NCBI GenBank assembly: GCA_934636715.1
Contig: CAKUBE010000007.1
Location: forward strand, 17,759 to 81,758
Origin: an uncultured Arachnia sp.
Lineage (GTDB): Bacteria; Actinomycetota; Actinomycetes; Propionibacteriales; Propionibacteriaceae
Length of the DNA stretch: 64,000 nt
Direction: 5' to 3'
Below are positions 27,376 through 37,507 of this stretch, one piece after another. Position 1 is the first letter of the stretch. Each line of letters opens with the position of its first letter. Under the pieces are notes generated by a model. It made no database searches. It was not told where the DNA came from and saw only the letters and a list, made by a program, of their open reading frames with translations. The translations under genes were made by a program, and so were the position numbers.

Positions 27376-28760
27376 TGTCGGAGCGGGTGCAGCCGGCGGT
27401 CTCCGACGAGGTGATCGTCTACCGGAAGCGGCGGAACGTGGAGCTCGCGCTGCTGCTCATGGCGCAGACGTTCGGGTTCGCGGGCTGGGTGATCACGGAG
27501 CTCAACCTGTACGGCGAGCTGCCGTCGGCGATCCTGCCCGTCGCGGCCGTCTGGTACGGCATGGGGCTCGCGGCCCACGCCGTCGTGCGGTGGCGCATCC
27601 CGTACGCCGACCCCATCATCCTCCCGACGGTGTTCCTCCTGAACGGCCTGGGGCTGGCCATGATCTACCGGATCGACCAGATCCCGGAGCCGCCGCGGAC
27701 GGACTCGGCGACGCAGCTGCTGTGGACGGCGCTGGGCCTCGTGCTGTTCGCCGGCGTCGTCATCGCGCTGCGCGACCACCGCCGGCTCCAGCGCTACCCC
27801 TATCTCCTGTTCATCTCCGGCCTCGTGCTGCTCCTGCTGCCGCTGATGCCGGGCATCGGGCACCGGTCGGGCGGCGCGCAGATCTGGATCCGTGTCGCCG
27901 GGTTCTCCTTCCAGCCGGCCGAGGTGGCGAAGATCATCCTCGCCATCGCGTTCGCCGCGTACTTCTACGAGAAGCGCGAGGTGCTGGCGCTCGCCGGGCG
28001 CTCGTTCCTGGGGCTCCAGCTCCCCCGTCCGCGCGACCTGGGCCCCATCCTCGTGATGTGGCTCGCCAGCCTGGGCGTGATGGTGTTCCAGAACGACTTG
28101 GGCACCTCGCTGCTGTTCTTCGGGCTCTTCACCGTGATGATCTACGTCGCGACGGAGCGCCCCGCCTGGCCGATCCTGGCCGGCATCCTCTTCATCGGCG
28201 CCGGCCTCGCCGCCTACGAGTTCACCAACCACGTGCCGCGGCGCGTCAACGCCTGGCTCGACCCGTTCAGCAACTACGACGCCAACCTCCAGATCATCTC
28301 CGCGCAGTTCGGTTTCGCCTGGGGCGGGCTGTTCGGGCGCGGCTGGGGGCTCGGCCGGCCGGGCCTGACGCCGCTGGCGAAGAGCGACATGATCGCCGCC
28401 GCGCTGGGCGAGGAGATCGGCATCCTCGGCCTGATGGCGATCATCATGCTGTACGCGCTGCTCGTGGCACGCGGGTGCAAGGCGGCCCTGACGTCGCCAG
28501 ACGGCTTCGGCAAGCTCCTCGCCGTGGGCTTGAGCTTCGTGTTCGCGCTGCAGGTGTTCGCCATCATCGGCGGCGTCACCCGGCTGCTCCCGCTGACCGG
28601 CCTCACCACCCCGTTCATGAGCCAGGGCGGCTCCAGCCTGATCGCGAACTGGATCATCGTCGGCATCCTGATGGTGATCTCGCACCGGGCGCGGATCCCG
28701 CAGGCGGCGACGGCGACCCCGCGCGAGGCGCTCGACGAGACGACGGTGATCTCGCGATGA
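27375..28760 (+). CDS. rodA: SEDS-family peptidoglycan glycosyltransferase RodA/FtsW
   Basis: A 461-residue polytopic protein with about 12 membrane segments, polymerising lipid II glycan strands together with a class B PBP. Family signatures seen: GGAQIWIRVAGFSFQPAE then VAKI, FQNDLGTSLLFFGLF, RVNAWLDPF, LGEEIGILGL and the C-terminal GLTTPFMSQGGSSLIANW. Its partner PbpA is next, overlapping by ATGA. Placement in the fhaA-pknB locus favours the RodA (elongation) branch over FtsW. Confidence 0.95.
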   Translation: MSERVQPAVSDEVIVYRKRRNVELALLLMAQTFGFAGWVITELNLYGELPSAILPVAAVWYGMGLAAHAVVRWRIPYADPIILPTVFLLNGLGLAMIYRIDQIPEPPRTDSATQLLWTALGLVLFAGVVIALRDHRRLQRYPYLLFISGLVLLLLPLMPGIGHRSGGAQIWIRVAGFSFQPAEVAKIILAIAFAAYFYEKREVLALAGRSFLGLQLPRPRDLGPILVMWLASLGVMVFQNDLGTSLLFFGLFTVMIYVATERPAWPILAGILFIGAGLAAYEFTNHVPRRVNAWLDPFSNYDANLQIISAQFGFAWGGLFGRGWGLGRPGLTPLAKSDMIAAALGEEIGILGLMAIIMLYALLVARGCKAALTSPDGFGKLLAVGLSFVFALQVFAIIGGVTRLLPLTGLTTPFMSQGGSSLIANWIIVGILMVISHRARIPQAATATPREALDETTVISR

Positions 28761-30184
28761 ACGGCCCCATCCGCAAGGTCTCCGTCTTCATCGCCATCCT
28801 CATGGCGGCGCTGCTGGCCAACATGACCGTGATCTCCGTGGTGCGCTCCGACTCGCTGAACGCCGACGGCCGCAACCGTCGCGTCCGGGACGCGGAGTTC
28901 TCGCAGAACCGCGGCGCCATCCTGGTGGGCACCGAGCCGATCGCCGAGTCCGAGCCCCGCTCCGGCCGGTTCCCGTACGTGCGCACGTACCCGGAGGGTG
29001 AGACCTGGAGCTCGGTGACGGGCTGGTTCTCCTACGACTACGCGCGGTCCGGGCTGGAGCAGAGCTTCAACGCGGAGCTGTCCGGGGCGTCGACCGAGCA
29101 GTCGTTCGAGCGCATCCTCGACCTGCTCGCCGGCCGCCGCTCGCAGGGCGCCAACATCTCGACGACGCTGAACCCGGCCGCGCAGCGGGCGGCGGTCCGG
29201 GCGCTGGGCGACAAGCGCGGCGCGGCGATCGCGATGGACTACTCCACCGGCGCCATCCTCGCGCTGGTATCGACGCCCACCTACGACCCGAACCGGCTGT
29301 CGACGGTGGACCTCGCCGCGCAGCGCGACGCCTGGGACGAGCTGCTGAACGCCAAGGACGAGCCGCTGAAGAACCGCGGCACGCGCGAGGTGTACCCGCC
29401 GGGGTCGACGTTCAAGCTGATCACCGCGGCGGCGGCGCTCGAGGACGGCATGGTGCCCGACACGCTCGTCGACTCCCCCAACTCGCTGCAGCTGCCGAAC
29501 TCCAGCCACTCCATGGGCAACTCGACCAACTGCGGGGGCACGCAGGTGACGCTGCAGCAGGCGCTCATGACGTCGTGCAACACGGCCTTCGGCAACCTGG
29601 GGCTCGACCTCGGCGCCGACAAGCTCCGCGCGATGGCCGAGGCGTTCGGGTTCAACCAGGACCAGACCATCGACATCGCGGCCGCCACCTCGCGCTTCCC
29701 AGAGGAACTGGACGAGTCCCAGGCCGCGCTCAGCGCCATCGGCCAGTTCGACGTCGCCGCGTCCCCGCTGCAGATGCTGCAGGTGGCCGCGGCCATCGCC
29801 AACGACGGCGCGATGATGCGCCCCTACCTCGTGAGCGCGGTCACCAACCGCGACCTCACCGTCCTCAGCTCCACCGCCCCGCAGAAGCTGGGGCAGCCCA
29901 TCTCTCGGTCGACGGCGGAGTTGCTGCAGCAGATGATGGTCGCCGTCGTCGAGGGCGGCACCGGGAGCCCCGCGCAGACCTCCGGCGTCGTCGTCGGCGG
30001 CAAGACGGGCACGGCGCAGACCGCGCCGGACCGCCCGCCGTACGCGTGGTTCGTCGGGTACGCGGAGGACCCGAAGGTGGCGATCGTCGCGTTCGTGGAG
30101 GACGCCGACGTCGCCCGCGACGACATCTCCGGCGGCAGGCTCGCCGCACCTATCTTCAAGGCCGTCTTGGAGGCCTTGCGATGA
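28757..30184 (+). CDS. pbpA: Class B penicillin-binding protein PbpA
   Basis: A 475-residue transpeptidase that cross-links peptidoglycan, anchored by one N-terminal membrane segment (about residues 9-29). Catalytic motifs are complete: STFK with nucleophile Ser217 and Lys220 (within EVYPPGSTFKLI), SCN at 273-275, and KTGT at 416-419. The start overlaps the rodA stop by ATGA. The 64-nt gap to pknB suggests a second promoter or a leader there. Confidence 0.96.
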   Translation: MNGPIRKVSVFIAILMAALLANMTVISVVRSDSLNADGRNRRVRDAEFSQNRGAILVGTEPIAESEPRSGRFPYVRTYPEGETWSSVTGWFSYDYARSGLEQSFNAELSGASTEQSFERILDLLAGRRSQGANISTTLNPAAQRAAVRALGDKRGAAIAMDYSTGAILALVSTPTYDPNRLSTVDLAAQRDAWDELLNAKDEPLKNRGTREVYPPGSTFKLITAAAALEDGMVPDTLVDSPNSLQLPNSSHSMGNSTNCGGTQVTLQQALMTSCNTAFGNLGLDLGADKLRAMAEAFGFNQDQTIDIAAATSRFPEELDESQAALSAIGQFDVAASPLQMLQVAAAIANDGAMMRPYLVSAVTNRDLTVLSSTAPQKLGQPISRSTAELLQQMMVAVVEGGTGSPAQTSGVVVGGKTGTAQTAPDRPPYAWFVGYAEDPKVAIVAFVEDADVARDDISGGRLAAPIFKAVLEALR

Positions 30185-30248
30185 CGTTCTCAGAATTCAC
30201 TCATGATCATGGGTCAAAATGGTGCCCGTACGATCGAAAGGAAGCGCC

Positions 30249-32141
<1,893 letters not shown>

Positions 32142-32155
32142 ACCTGGGCGAGCCC

Positions 32156-32285
32156 GACCGACCCCGACCGCTGGTTGAGACCAACCGGCCCCGACCGCGG
32201 TGAGACCGACCGACCCTGACCGCTGGTGAAACCGACCGACCCTGACCGCGGGTGTGACCGACCGACCCTGACCGCTGGTTGAGCC
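32156..32285 (+). repeat. 26-bp tandem repeat, about five degenerate units
   Basis: In the 310-bp non-coding gap between pknB and pabA, units beginning GACCGACCCTGACCGC recur at 32156, 32182 (degenerate), 32208, 32234 and 32260. Each contains a version of CGCTGGTTGA, the left end of the dispersed hairpin element, and the array runs straight into a full element copy. The gap holds this array, two hairpin elements and a short leader ORF; I see nothing else in it. Confidence 0.75.
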
Positions 32286-32327
32286 GAGGCGCGTCGACGA
32301 AGTCGACCGCGACTCGTGTCGAAACCA
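32276..32327 (+). repeat. Dispersed hairpin element, copy B1
   Basis: A 52-bp copy with outer arms TGGTT/AACCA (32276-32280 with 32323-32327) and an expanded inner stem GTCGAC-GAA-GTCGAC. The conserved GAGCC and GTGTCG loop segments are kept, but AAGGAG is not (GAAGTCG replaces it). Confidence 0.8.
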
Positions 32328-32363
32328 ATGGACCCGACCACAGACCACCCGCCGACCCACCGC

Positions 32364-32407
32364 TGGTTGAGCCGGACCGCGACGAAGGAGCGTCCGTGTC
32401 GAAACCA
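32364..32407 (+). repeat. Dispersed hairpin element, copy B2 (carries RBS and GTG)
   Basis: A 44-bp copy nearly identical to copy A: TGGTT (32364-32368), AAGGAG (32385-32390), GTG at 32396 after 5 nt, AACCA (32403-32407). The GTG opens a 19-codon frame that ends in the pabA start codon. Confidence 0.85.
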
Positions 32408-32455
32408 ATAGACCCGACCACCCAGACCCGACCACACCGAAAGGACGAACCGTGA
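32396..32455 (+). CDS. Possible 19-codon leader ORF coupled to pabA
   Basis: Opened by the GTG and AAGGAG of hairpin element B2, this frame reads M-S-K-P-I-D-P and stays open to a TGA at 32453-32455 that overlaps the pabA GTG by 4 nt (GTGA). The arrangement would allow translational coupling of pabA to the element. There is no sign of attenuation features such as Trp or Phe codon runs. Translation is unproven; the frame could be accidental. Confidence 0.35.
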   Translation: MSKPIDPTTQTRPHRKDEP

Positions 32456-33093
32456 CCCGCATCCTGGTGATCGACAACTACGACTCGTTCGTCTACAACA
32501 TCGTCTCGTACCTCGCGCAGATCGGCGCCGAGGTCGAGGTGTGGCGCAACGACGATTCCCGGTTCGCCGACCCGGGCTGGCACGAGCCGTTCGACGGCGT
32601 GCTGCTGTCGCCCGGGCCGGGCACGCCCGAGGAGGCGGGCGTGTGCGTCGACGTCGTGCGCTCCCTCGGCGGGGTGAAGCCGCTGTTCGGCGTGTGCCTC
32701 GGCCTGCAGGCGATGGCGGTGGCGTACGGCGGCGTCGTCGATCGCGCGCCGGAGCTGCTGCATGGCAAGACGTCGCCGGTCTTCCACGAGGGAGCCGGGG
32801 TCTTCGCGGGGCTGCCGTCGCCGGTGACGACGACGCGGTACCACTCGCTGGCGATCGTCGAGGACACGGTTCCCGAGGTCCTCGAGGTGACGGCCCGCAC
32901 GGACACGGGCGTGATCATGGCGGTGCGGCACCGCGAGTTCGCCGTCGAGGCGGTGCAGTTCCACCCCGAGTCGGTCCTCACCGAGGGCGGCTACCAGATG
33001 CTCGCGAACTGGCTCGCGGTCTGCGGCGACGCCGACGCCCCCGCCCGCGCCGCCGGCCTCTCCCCGCTCACCTCCGCCGACCTGACCTACTGA
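32452..33093 (+). CDS. pabA: Anthranilate/aminodeoxychorismate synthase glutamine amidotransferase
   Basis: A 213-residue class I glutamine amidotransferase that supplies ammonia to TrpE or PabB. Motifs: ILVIDNYDSFVYNIV at the N-terminus, LLSPGPGTPEEAG, nucleophile Cys in GVCLGLQAMA, and the catalytic His-Glu pair in AVEAVQFHPESVLT. Position between pknB and the DUF881/crgA genes matches the gene called trpG/pabA in mycobacteria. GTG 32452 has AAAGGA upstream and overlaps the leader frame by GTGA. Whether it serves tryptophan, folate or both cannot be decided here. Confidence 0.93.
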   Translation: MTRILVIDNYDSFVYNIVSYLAQIGAEVEVWRNDDSRFADPGWHEPFDGVLLSPGPGTPEEAGVCVDVVRSLGGVKPLFGVCLGLQAMAVAYGGVVDRAPELLHGKTSPVFHEGAGVFAGLPSPVTTTRYHSLAIVEDTVPEVLEVTARTDTGVIMAVRHREFAVEAVQFHPESVLTEGGYQMLANWLAVCGDADAPARAAGLSPLTSADLTY

Positions 33094-33872
33094 CCCTGGA
33101 CCGGGGTGGCGAAGCGCAGGCCGACCGAACCGCTGAAGGCCGGGGCTTCGATGCTGTCGACCCGGTCGACGGCGTAGCCCAGGCCGTAGACGTCGACGTA
33201 CTGCTTGTAGATCTGGACCGACGGCGAGTCGTTCAGGCCGGCGAGGAGCGCGTCCGCGTCGCCGATGGCCTCGATGACGTATGGCGGCGCGTACGGCACG
33301 CCGTGGAGGACGACGGTGTTGCCGACACACTTGATCCCCGTCGTCGAGATCACGCGCTGGCCCTGGATGGTCATGGCCTCGGCGCCGCCGGCCCATAGGG
33401 CGTTGACCACCGACTGGATGTCCTGCTGGTGGACGACCAACGCGTCGTCAGAGACGCCCGCGGGCTTCACGTCGGCGGGGGCGTCGGCGAGCGTGACGCG
33501 CAGGCCGGGGCCGACGACGTCGGTCAGGCCCGCCGCCTCCTCCACGACGGCGAGGCGCTCGGACAGCTGCCCGCCGCCTGGCTGCCGCGCGGCGAGGGCA
33601 CCCACCTCGTCGGTGAGGGCGGCGACGTCGCGGCGCAGATCCTCGTTGCGCGAGGCCTGGGTGGCGACGAGGTCGCGCATGTCGGCGGTGCGGTCGCTGC
33701 GGAGGTCCGTCCCGCGCGCGGCGATCGACGCAGCCGTCATCATCAAGCCGGCGAGCACGCACACCAGCACGGTGGCCGCGCGGCCCCGGAGCGTCCGCGG
33801 CCGCGCCTGATTGTGGCCGACCCGCTCACGGACGCGCGCCGCCCGCAGCCGGACCCAGTCGCGCACACTCAT
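33087..33872 (-). CDS. DUF881 membrane protein of the cell-division locus
   Basis: A 261-residue protein with a basic cytosolic N-terminus, one membrane segment (about residues 30-52), a coiled-coil stretch (about 60-115, SRNEDLRRDVAALTDEVGAL) and the DUF881 domain with GPGLRVTLADAP, NALWAGGAEAMTIQGQRVIS and PPYVIEAIGD. Homologues lie next to crgA and trpG/pknB across actinobacteria; function is unknown, with a division or envelope role suspected. ATG 33872 follows TAGTCT by 6 nt on the minus strand (leaderless). Its 3' end overlaps pabA by 7 nt. Confidence 0.9.
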   Translation of the reverse strand: MSVRDWVRLRAARVRERVGHNQARPRTLRGRAATVLVCVLAGLMMTAASIAARGTDLRSDRTADMRDLVATQASRNEDLRRDVAALTDEVGALAARQPGGGQLSERLAVVEEAAGLTDVVGPGLRVTLADAPADVKPAGVSDDALVVHQQDIQSVVNALWAGGAEAMTIQGQRVISTTGIKCVGNTVVLHGVPYAPPYVIEAIGDADALLAGLNDSPSVQIYKQYVDVYGLGYAVDRVDSIEAPAFSGSVGLRFATPVQGQ

Positions 33873-33966
33873 GCCTTCAGACTATGCGCACACGCGCGAG
33901 CGGAGTGGGCAAACCTTCGACGCTCAACTACGCTGACGGGGAAGCAATCGTTCGAGGAGGACGCAC

Positions 33967-34251
33967 GTGCCCGAGTCCAAGCTCCGCAAGCAGGCGGCGG
34001 ACAAGAAGAAGGCCAAGGACAAGGCCGAGCTGGCGGACAGCCGCGAGAAGACCGCACGCCTTGCTCCCGGAACCCGCAACTGGGTGCCCGCCGTGTTCAT
34101 CCCCGTCGGCCTGCTCGGCGTGTTGTGGATGGTGGTCTGGCAGCTGGCCGGCCAGCAGATCGGCTTCATGCGCGCCATGGGCGACTGGAACGTCGTCATC
34201 GGGCTGGTGCTCATCGTCGCCAGCTTCTCGCTGATGACCCTGTGGAAGTGA
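33967..34251 (+). CDS. crgA: Cell division protein CrgA
   Basis: A 94-residue protein: a Lys/Ala/Glu-rich cytosolic N-terminus (about 35 residues), then NWVPAVFIPVGLLGVLWMVV and WNVVIGLVLIVASFSLMTLW as two membrane helices. In mycobacteria CrgA recruits FtsZ, FtsQ, FtsI and PBPs at the septum. GTG 33967 is preceded by GAGGAGG. Its stop overlaps the next gene by GTGA, so the HAD phosphatase is probably co-translated. Confidence 0.95.
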   Translation: MPESKLRKQAADKKKAKDKAELADSREKTARLAPGTRNWVPAVFIPVGLLGVLWMVVWQLAGQQIGFMRAMGDWNVVIGLVLIVASFSLMTLWK

Positions 34252-34901
34252 CCGCCGCGGGGCTGCTGGGGACATTCGACGCCATCCTCTTCGACTTCGA
34301 CGGCACGCTCGGCGAGTCGAACGAGGCCGTGTTCCGCGCCTACGCGCGCTGGGCCGACGAGTACGGCGTCGAGGTGGGCTATGCGCGGGAGTACATCGGC
34401 CGCCCGTCGGCCACCGCGGCGCACGCGCTGCTCTCACCGGACATCGCCGTCGAGGCCGGGCTGCGTCTCGACGAACTCGAGTCGTCGGACACCGACGGCG
34501 TCGTGGCCCTCCCCGGGGCCGCCGAGGCGCTGGTCGCGATCGACGACGCCCGCCGCGCCATCGTCACCAGCTGCACCACGCGCCTGCTGACCGCGCGCCT
34601 GACCGCCACCGGACTGCCGTTCCCGCGGGTCATCGTCACCTGCGACGACGTGCGAGACGGCAAGCCGGCGCCCGACTCCTATCTGCTCGCCGCGGAGCGC
34701 CTCGGCGTCGACCCCGCGCGCTGCCTGGTCGTCGAGGACGCGCCCGCGGGGATCGCCGCCGGCCGGGCCGCCGGCTGCGCGGTCCTCGGGATCCTGACCC
34801 AGCTCCCGGCGGACATCCTCGGCGCCGACTGGCACGTCGAGACACTCGCCGACATCTCCTTCACCCAGACGCCCGACGGCGTGGTTGTCACCCTCCGCTG
34901 A
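34248..34901 (+). CDS. HAD-superfamily hydrolase (beta-PGM/phosphatase type)
   Basis: A 217-residue HAD hydrolase with the nucleophile motif ILFDFDGTLGESNEA (residues 13-27), a helical cap, motif II IVTSC, motif III Lys in RDGKPAPDSY and the metal-binding CLVVEDAPAGIAAGRAAG. This resembles sugar-phosphate phosphatases (GPP/DOG type) and beta-phosphoglucomutase-like proteins; the substrate is not predictable. It begins in the crgA stop (GTGA) and ends before a long palindrome. Confidence 0.88.
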   Translation: MTAAGLLGTFDAILFDFDGTLGESNEAVFRAYARWADEYGVEVGYAREYIGRPSATAAHALLSPDIAVEAGLRLDELESSDTDGVVALPGAAEALVAIDDARRAIVTSCTTRLLTARLTATGLPFPRVIVTCDDVRDGKPAPDSYLLAAERLGVDPARCLVVEDAPAGIAAGRAAGCAVLGILTQLPADILGADWHVETLADISFTQTPDGVVVTLR

Positions 34902-34934
34902 CCTTCCACCCGACAACTCCGCCAGCCTAAACAG

Positions 34935-35024
34935 GTCCGTGCCGGACATACACCTGCACAGGTTCGCTTGGCTGTGCATATGCACGGCCAACGAAACCTG
35001 TGCAGGTGTATGTCCGGCACGGAC
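34935..35024. repeat. REP-like palindrome, copy 2 (long arms)
   Basis: Arms of about 30 nt from GTCCGTGCCGGACATACACC to its complement at 35024, around the core TTGGCTGTGCATATGCACGG then CCAA. It lies between two convergent genes and probably acts as a bidirectional terminator as well as being a member of the repeat family. Confidence 0.8.
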
Positions 35025-35037
35025 GGAGAAGCAGCGG

Positions 35038-35316
35038 TCAGTCGGCGCGAACCCTCTCTTTGAACGGGCCGAAGGCGCGGAAGCCGGGGACCCGGAGCTC
35101 CGGGATCTGGAACGCCTCGCCGGTGCGCGGATTGCGGCCCGCGCGCGGGGCGCGGGTGCGCGGCTCGAACGCGCCGAACCCCTGCAGCGACACGGTCTCG
35201 CCGGCCACGACTTGTCCGACGACCTCGTCGAGCGCGACGCTCAGGACGACGCGCACGTCGGCGGCGCTCAGATCGGTGCGGTCCGCGACCGCCTTGCTCA
35301 GCTCTGCGATGTTCAT
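35038..35316 (-). CDS. HU-family nucleoid DNA-binding protein
   Basis: A 92-residue histone-like protein that bends and compacts DNA as a dimer. HU motif GETVSLQGFGAFEPRTRAPR then AGRNPRTGEAFQIPEL, including the DNA-intercalating Arg-Asn-Pro arm. It lacks the long Lys/Ala tail of mycobacterial HupB. ATG 35316 has AAAGGA 2 nt upstream. It may be read through from the zinc-free ribosomal gene cluster on the same strand, separated only by hairpin element E. Whether it is the main HU or a zinc-starvation paralogue is unknown. Confidence 0.9.
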   Translation of the reverse strand: MNIAELSKAVADRTDLSAADVRVVLSVALDEVVGQVVAGETVSLQGFGAFEPRTRAPRAGRNPRTGEAFQIPELRVPGFRAFGPFKERVRAD

Positions 35317-35343
35317 ATTCCTTTGTTTCCTTTCGATGGGGAT

Positions 35344-35391
35344 TCCTTTCGACGCGGGCACGGCGCTTCGCGCGTGCGCCCGGCTCAAGGA
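35344..35391 (-). repeat. Dispersed hairpin element, copy E (ends rpmF)
   Basis: On the minus strand: TCCTT-GAGCC, inner stem GGGC-GCACG with CGTGCCC, then GCGTCG-AAAGGA. The outer arms pair as TCCTT/AAGGA. The first bases of the element hold the rpmF TGA stop and its last codons. Downstream of it, GAAAGGAAACAAAGGA leads into the HU start. Confidence 0.8.
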
Positions 35392-35561
35392 GCGTGGGGT
35401 GGCTGGATGAGGCCGCGTTGGTAGGCGCGGACGAGACGACGGGGGACGCGGTACTCCACGCCCTGGATGCGGATCGGCACCAGGTCGACCGGCTGGGCCT
35501 TCCACTGGGCGCGGCGGCTGCGGGTGTTGCTGCGCGACATCTTGCGCTTGGGAACGGCCAC
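35385..35561 (-). CDS. rpmF: Ribosomal protein bL32, cysteine-free form
   Basis: A 58-residue protein beginning [20 protein letters not shown], the bL32 signature. It has no Cys, whereas zinc-binding bL32 carries two CxxC pairs, so this is the C-minus paralogue used when zinc is scarce. GTG 35561 lies one base after the COG0523 gene stop. Its last residues (HAP) and TGA fall at the edge of hairpin element E, suggesting the C-terminus was set by the insertion. It is too short for many gene finders. Confidence 0.93.
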   Translation of the reverse strand: MAVPKRKMSRSNTRSRRAQWKAQPVDLVPIRIQGVEYRVPRRLVRAYQRGLIQPPHAP

Positions 35562-35562
35562 G

Positions 35563-36672
35563 TCACGCCACCTCGGACACGCCGTCGACCGGGCCTAGCC
35601 AGGGCTCGAGGCCGTCGCCGGACACGTGCCAGCGCAGGCCGTGCTTCTCGATCTCGTCGTCGGTGAGGAGGCAGGAGCGCAACGCGGCCTCCAGGGTGTC
35701 GCGACCCTCGTCGGTGCCGACGACCACGATCCGCGTGTGCGGCCGCATGTCGTACCAGTCGTCGAAGGTGCCGATGCTCAGCATGCCGCCGGCGCCCTCC
35801 CACTGACACACCTGCGTGGGCCGAGTCGGGAGCCAGAAGCAACCGCGGGTCCGACGGTGTCCGCCGCCGAACACCTCGACCCGCTCCCGCAGCCGCCCGG
35901 GATGGAAGGGGCGATCGGAGCGGAAGTCGAGGGTCCAGACGTCCGACGCCCCCGGCTCCGCCACCGGCGTGAGGCACACCGGGGAGACCCAGTCCTCTGC
36001 CTCCGGGTGGTTGTGGATGCCGCGGGCCAGCGCCGTCGGGTCGATCCCGGTGGTCCCCTCGGAGACGAGGGAGCCGGGCCTGGCCAGGGCCCGCACGAGG
36101 GAGAGGCCTCGCTCGTCCGCGTCGCCGAACAGCGCGACGACGTCCGCGTACTCCACGAAGGACGCCGTCGTCTCCGCGACCCCGCGCGGGTCGTCCTCGC
36201 GCACGGGCAGGTCGCGCTCGGCGACGAGGTCGTCGCCCACGAGGTCGTCGACGAGTGTGGCCGCGTCCAGCGCGACGACGACGCCCGCGATCCTCACGTG
36301 CGGCGCGACCCCGGGCATCCCCTCGACGACCCGGCACACTTGCATCGGCTCGGCCGTCACCGGCAGCTGCGCGACGATGGTCTCCCACGTGCCGCTGGCC
36401 GCCAGTCGCTCGAGCGTCGGCACGATGTCCTCGCGGATCGCGCAGCTGGTGCATGCGTGCTCGACGTCGATCTCCACCCGTTCGATCAGGCCCGTGATGT
36501 CGGAGACGGTCCGCACGAGCACCTCGCGGGCGGGGTCGATCGCGTGCTGGACCGCCACCACGGACGGAAGGTCCCACTGCAGCGCGATCGCCGCCGAGAC
36601 CATCGGCGTCGCGGAGACGCCCGCGACGAGCACGACGGGCGCGCCGTCCCTGGGCGCGCGGATCCGCCTCAT
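35563..36672 (-). CDS. COG0523 (CobW-like) protein lacking the P-loop; Mrf-like
   Basis: A 369-residue member of the COG0523/CobW family placed among zinc-free ribosomal proteins. Canonical members have a GxxGxGKT Walker A motif; here the region reads [14 protein letters not shown] (residues 14-27), without the GK[ST]. The metal motif (usually CxCC) is CTSC at 74-77. The C-terminal CobW_C domain is present ([20 protein letters not shown] and [20 protein letters not shown]). It resembles the mycobacterial Mrf factor, encoded in a similar operon and reported to act in zinc-controlled ribosome hibernation; that link is inference. It overlaps rpmJ by ATGA. Confidence 0.82.
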   Translation of the reverse strand: MRRIRAPRDGAPVVLVAGVSATPMVSAAIALQWDLPSVVAVQHAIDPAREVLVRTVSDITGLIERVEIDVEHACTSCAIREDIVPTLERLAASGTWETIVAQLPVTAEPMQVCRVVEGMPGVAPHVRIAGVVVALDAATLVDDLVGDDLVAERDLPVREDDPRGVAETTASFVEYADVVALFGDADERGLSLVRALARPGSLVSEGTTGIDPTALARGIHNHPEAEDWVSPVCLTPVAEPGASDVWTLDFRSDRPFHPGRLRERVEVFGGGHRRTRGCFWLPTRPTQVCQWEGAGGMLSIGTFDDWYDMRPHTRIVVVGTDEGRDTLEAALRSCLLTDDEIEKHGLRWHVSGDGLEPWLGPVDGVSEVA

Positions 36673-36791
36673 CCCTGCCTCGCCTTCATCCGCGGGTTCT
36701 TCTTGTTGATCACGAAGACGCGGCCGCGGCGTCGCACGATCTGCGCGCCGGGGATCTTCTTCAGCGCCCGCAACGAGTTGCGCACCTTCAT
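36669..36791 (-). CDS. rpmJ: Ribosomal protein bL36, cysteine-free form
   Basis: A 40-residue protein starting [20 protein letters not shown], matching the longer, zinc-independent bL36 type (the zinc form has CxxC...C...H). It has no Cys. It overlaps both neighbours by ATGA, so it is translationally coupled between bL31 and the COG0523 gene. Expected to replace the zinc-binding bL36 under zinc limitation. Confidence 0.95.
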   Translation of the reverse strand: MKVRNSLRALKKIPGAQIVRRRGRVFVINKKNPRMKARQG

Positions 36792-37042
36792 GAGGCGGTC
36801 CCTTCCTTTCGGTATCTCCTGTTGAACCGCTCGACGCGGCCCTCGGTGTCGATCACGCGCGACGTCCCGCTCCAGAACGGATGGCTCGCGCTGGAGATCT
36901 GCACGTCGACGACCGGGTAGGTCTGGCCCTCGAACTCGACGGTCTCCGACGACGTCAGCGTGGACCCGGTCCTGAACACCAGCCCCGCCGAGCGGTCGCG
37001 GAAGACCATCTGTTGGTACGGGGGATGAATGTTGTCTTGCAT
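36788..37042 (-). CDS. rpmE2: Ribosomal protein bL31 type B (zinc-independent)
   Basis: An 84-residue bL31: [20 protein letters not shown], then [20 protein letters not shown] and FNRRY at the C-terminal end. The type A zinc ligands (CxxC) are absent. First gene of the minus-strand operon rpmE2-rpmJ-COG0523-rpmF; its start is about 20 bp from the Zur-like palindrome, so it should be derepressed when zinc is low. Confidence 0.95.
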   Translation of the reverse strand: MQDNIHPPYQQMVFRDRSAGLVFRTGSTLTSSETVEFEGQTYPVVDVQISSASHPFWSGTSRVIDTEGRVERFNRRYRKEGTAS

Positions 37043-37062
37043 GCGCACCTGCTACTATTTGA

Positions 37063-37077
37063 TGATAACGGTTCTCA
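37063..37077. promoter_or_regulatory. Probable Zur operator between divergent ribosomal operons
   Basis: TGATAAC-G-GTTCTCA is a 15-bp near-perfect palindrome (7-1-7, one mismatched pair) in an unusually AT-rich 55-bp gap. It matches the general form of actinobacterial Zur boxes (TGA-n-AAC-n-GTT-n-TCA). Both divergent operons encode zinc-free ribosomal proteins, the classic Zur regulon. TATAAA at 37079-37084 could form part of the plus-strand -10. Confidence 0.8.
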
Positions 37078-37097
37078 TTATAAACATAGGAGGGCAT

Positions 37098-37334
37098 GTG
37101 TCACGCACCTGCCAAGTCACCGGGGCCCAGCCGGGCTTCGGGAACAACGTGTCCCACTCGCACCGCAGGACGCGGCGGCGGTGGAACGTCAACGTCCAGC
37201 GCAAGCACTACTGGGTGCCGTCGCTCGGCCGCCGCGTCACGCTCACGGTCAGCCCGAAGGGCATCCGCACCATCGACCGACGCGGCATCGACGCGGTGGT
37301 CAGGGAGCTCCTCGCGAAGGGGGTCGCGCTCTGA
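37098..37334 (+). CDS. rpmB: Ribosomal protein bL28, zinc-independent form
   Basis: A 78-residue bL28 beginning [20 protein letters not shown] then SHRRTRRRW. It has a single Cys, whereas zinc-binding bL28 has CxxC pairs, so it is the C-minus paralogue. GTG 37098 is chosen because AGGAGG lies 5 nt upstream and the frame gives the family N-terminus. It overlaps rpmG by one base (TGATG). Confidence 0.95.
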   Translation: MSRTCQVTGAQPGFGNNVSHSHRRTRRRWNVNVQRKHYWVPSLGRRVTLTVSPKGIRTIDRRGIDAVVRELLAKGVAL

Positions 37335-37507
37335 TGGCGGGCAAGAAGAGCAAGGAGCTGCGGCCGTTGATCAAGCTGCGGTCGACGGCGGGGACGGGCT
37401 ACACCTACGTGACCCGGAAGAGTCGTCGCAACACCCCGGACAGGCTGAGCCTGCGCAAGTACGACCCCATGATCCGCCAGCACGTCGAGTTCAAGGAGGC
37501 CCGCTGA
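37334..37507 (+). CDS. rpmG: Ribosomal protein bL33, zinc-independent form
   Basis: A 57-residue bL33: [20 protein letters not shown] followed by LRKYDP. There are no Cys residues, in contrast to the zinc-binding type with CxxC...CxxC. It is coupled to both neighbours by TGATG overlaps, within the plus-strand operon rpmB-rpmG-rpsN. Confidence 0.95.
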   Translation: MAGKKSKELRPLIKLRSTAGTGYTYVTRKSRRNTPDRLSLRKYDPMIRQHVEFKEAR

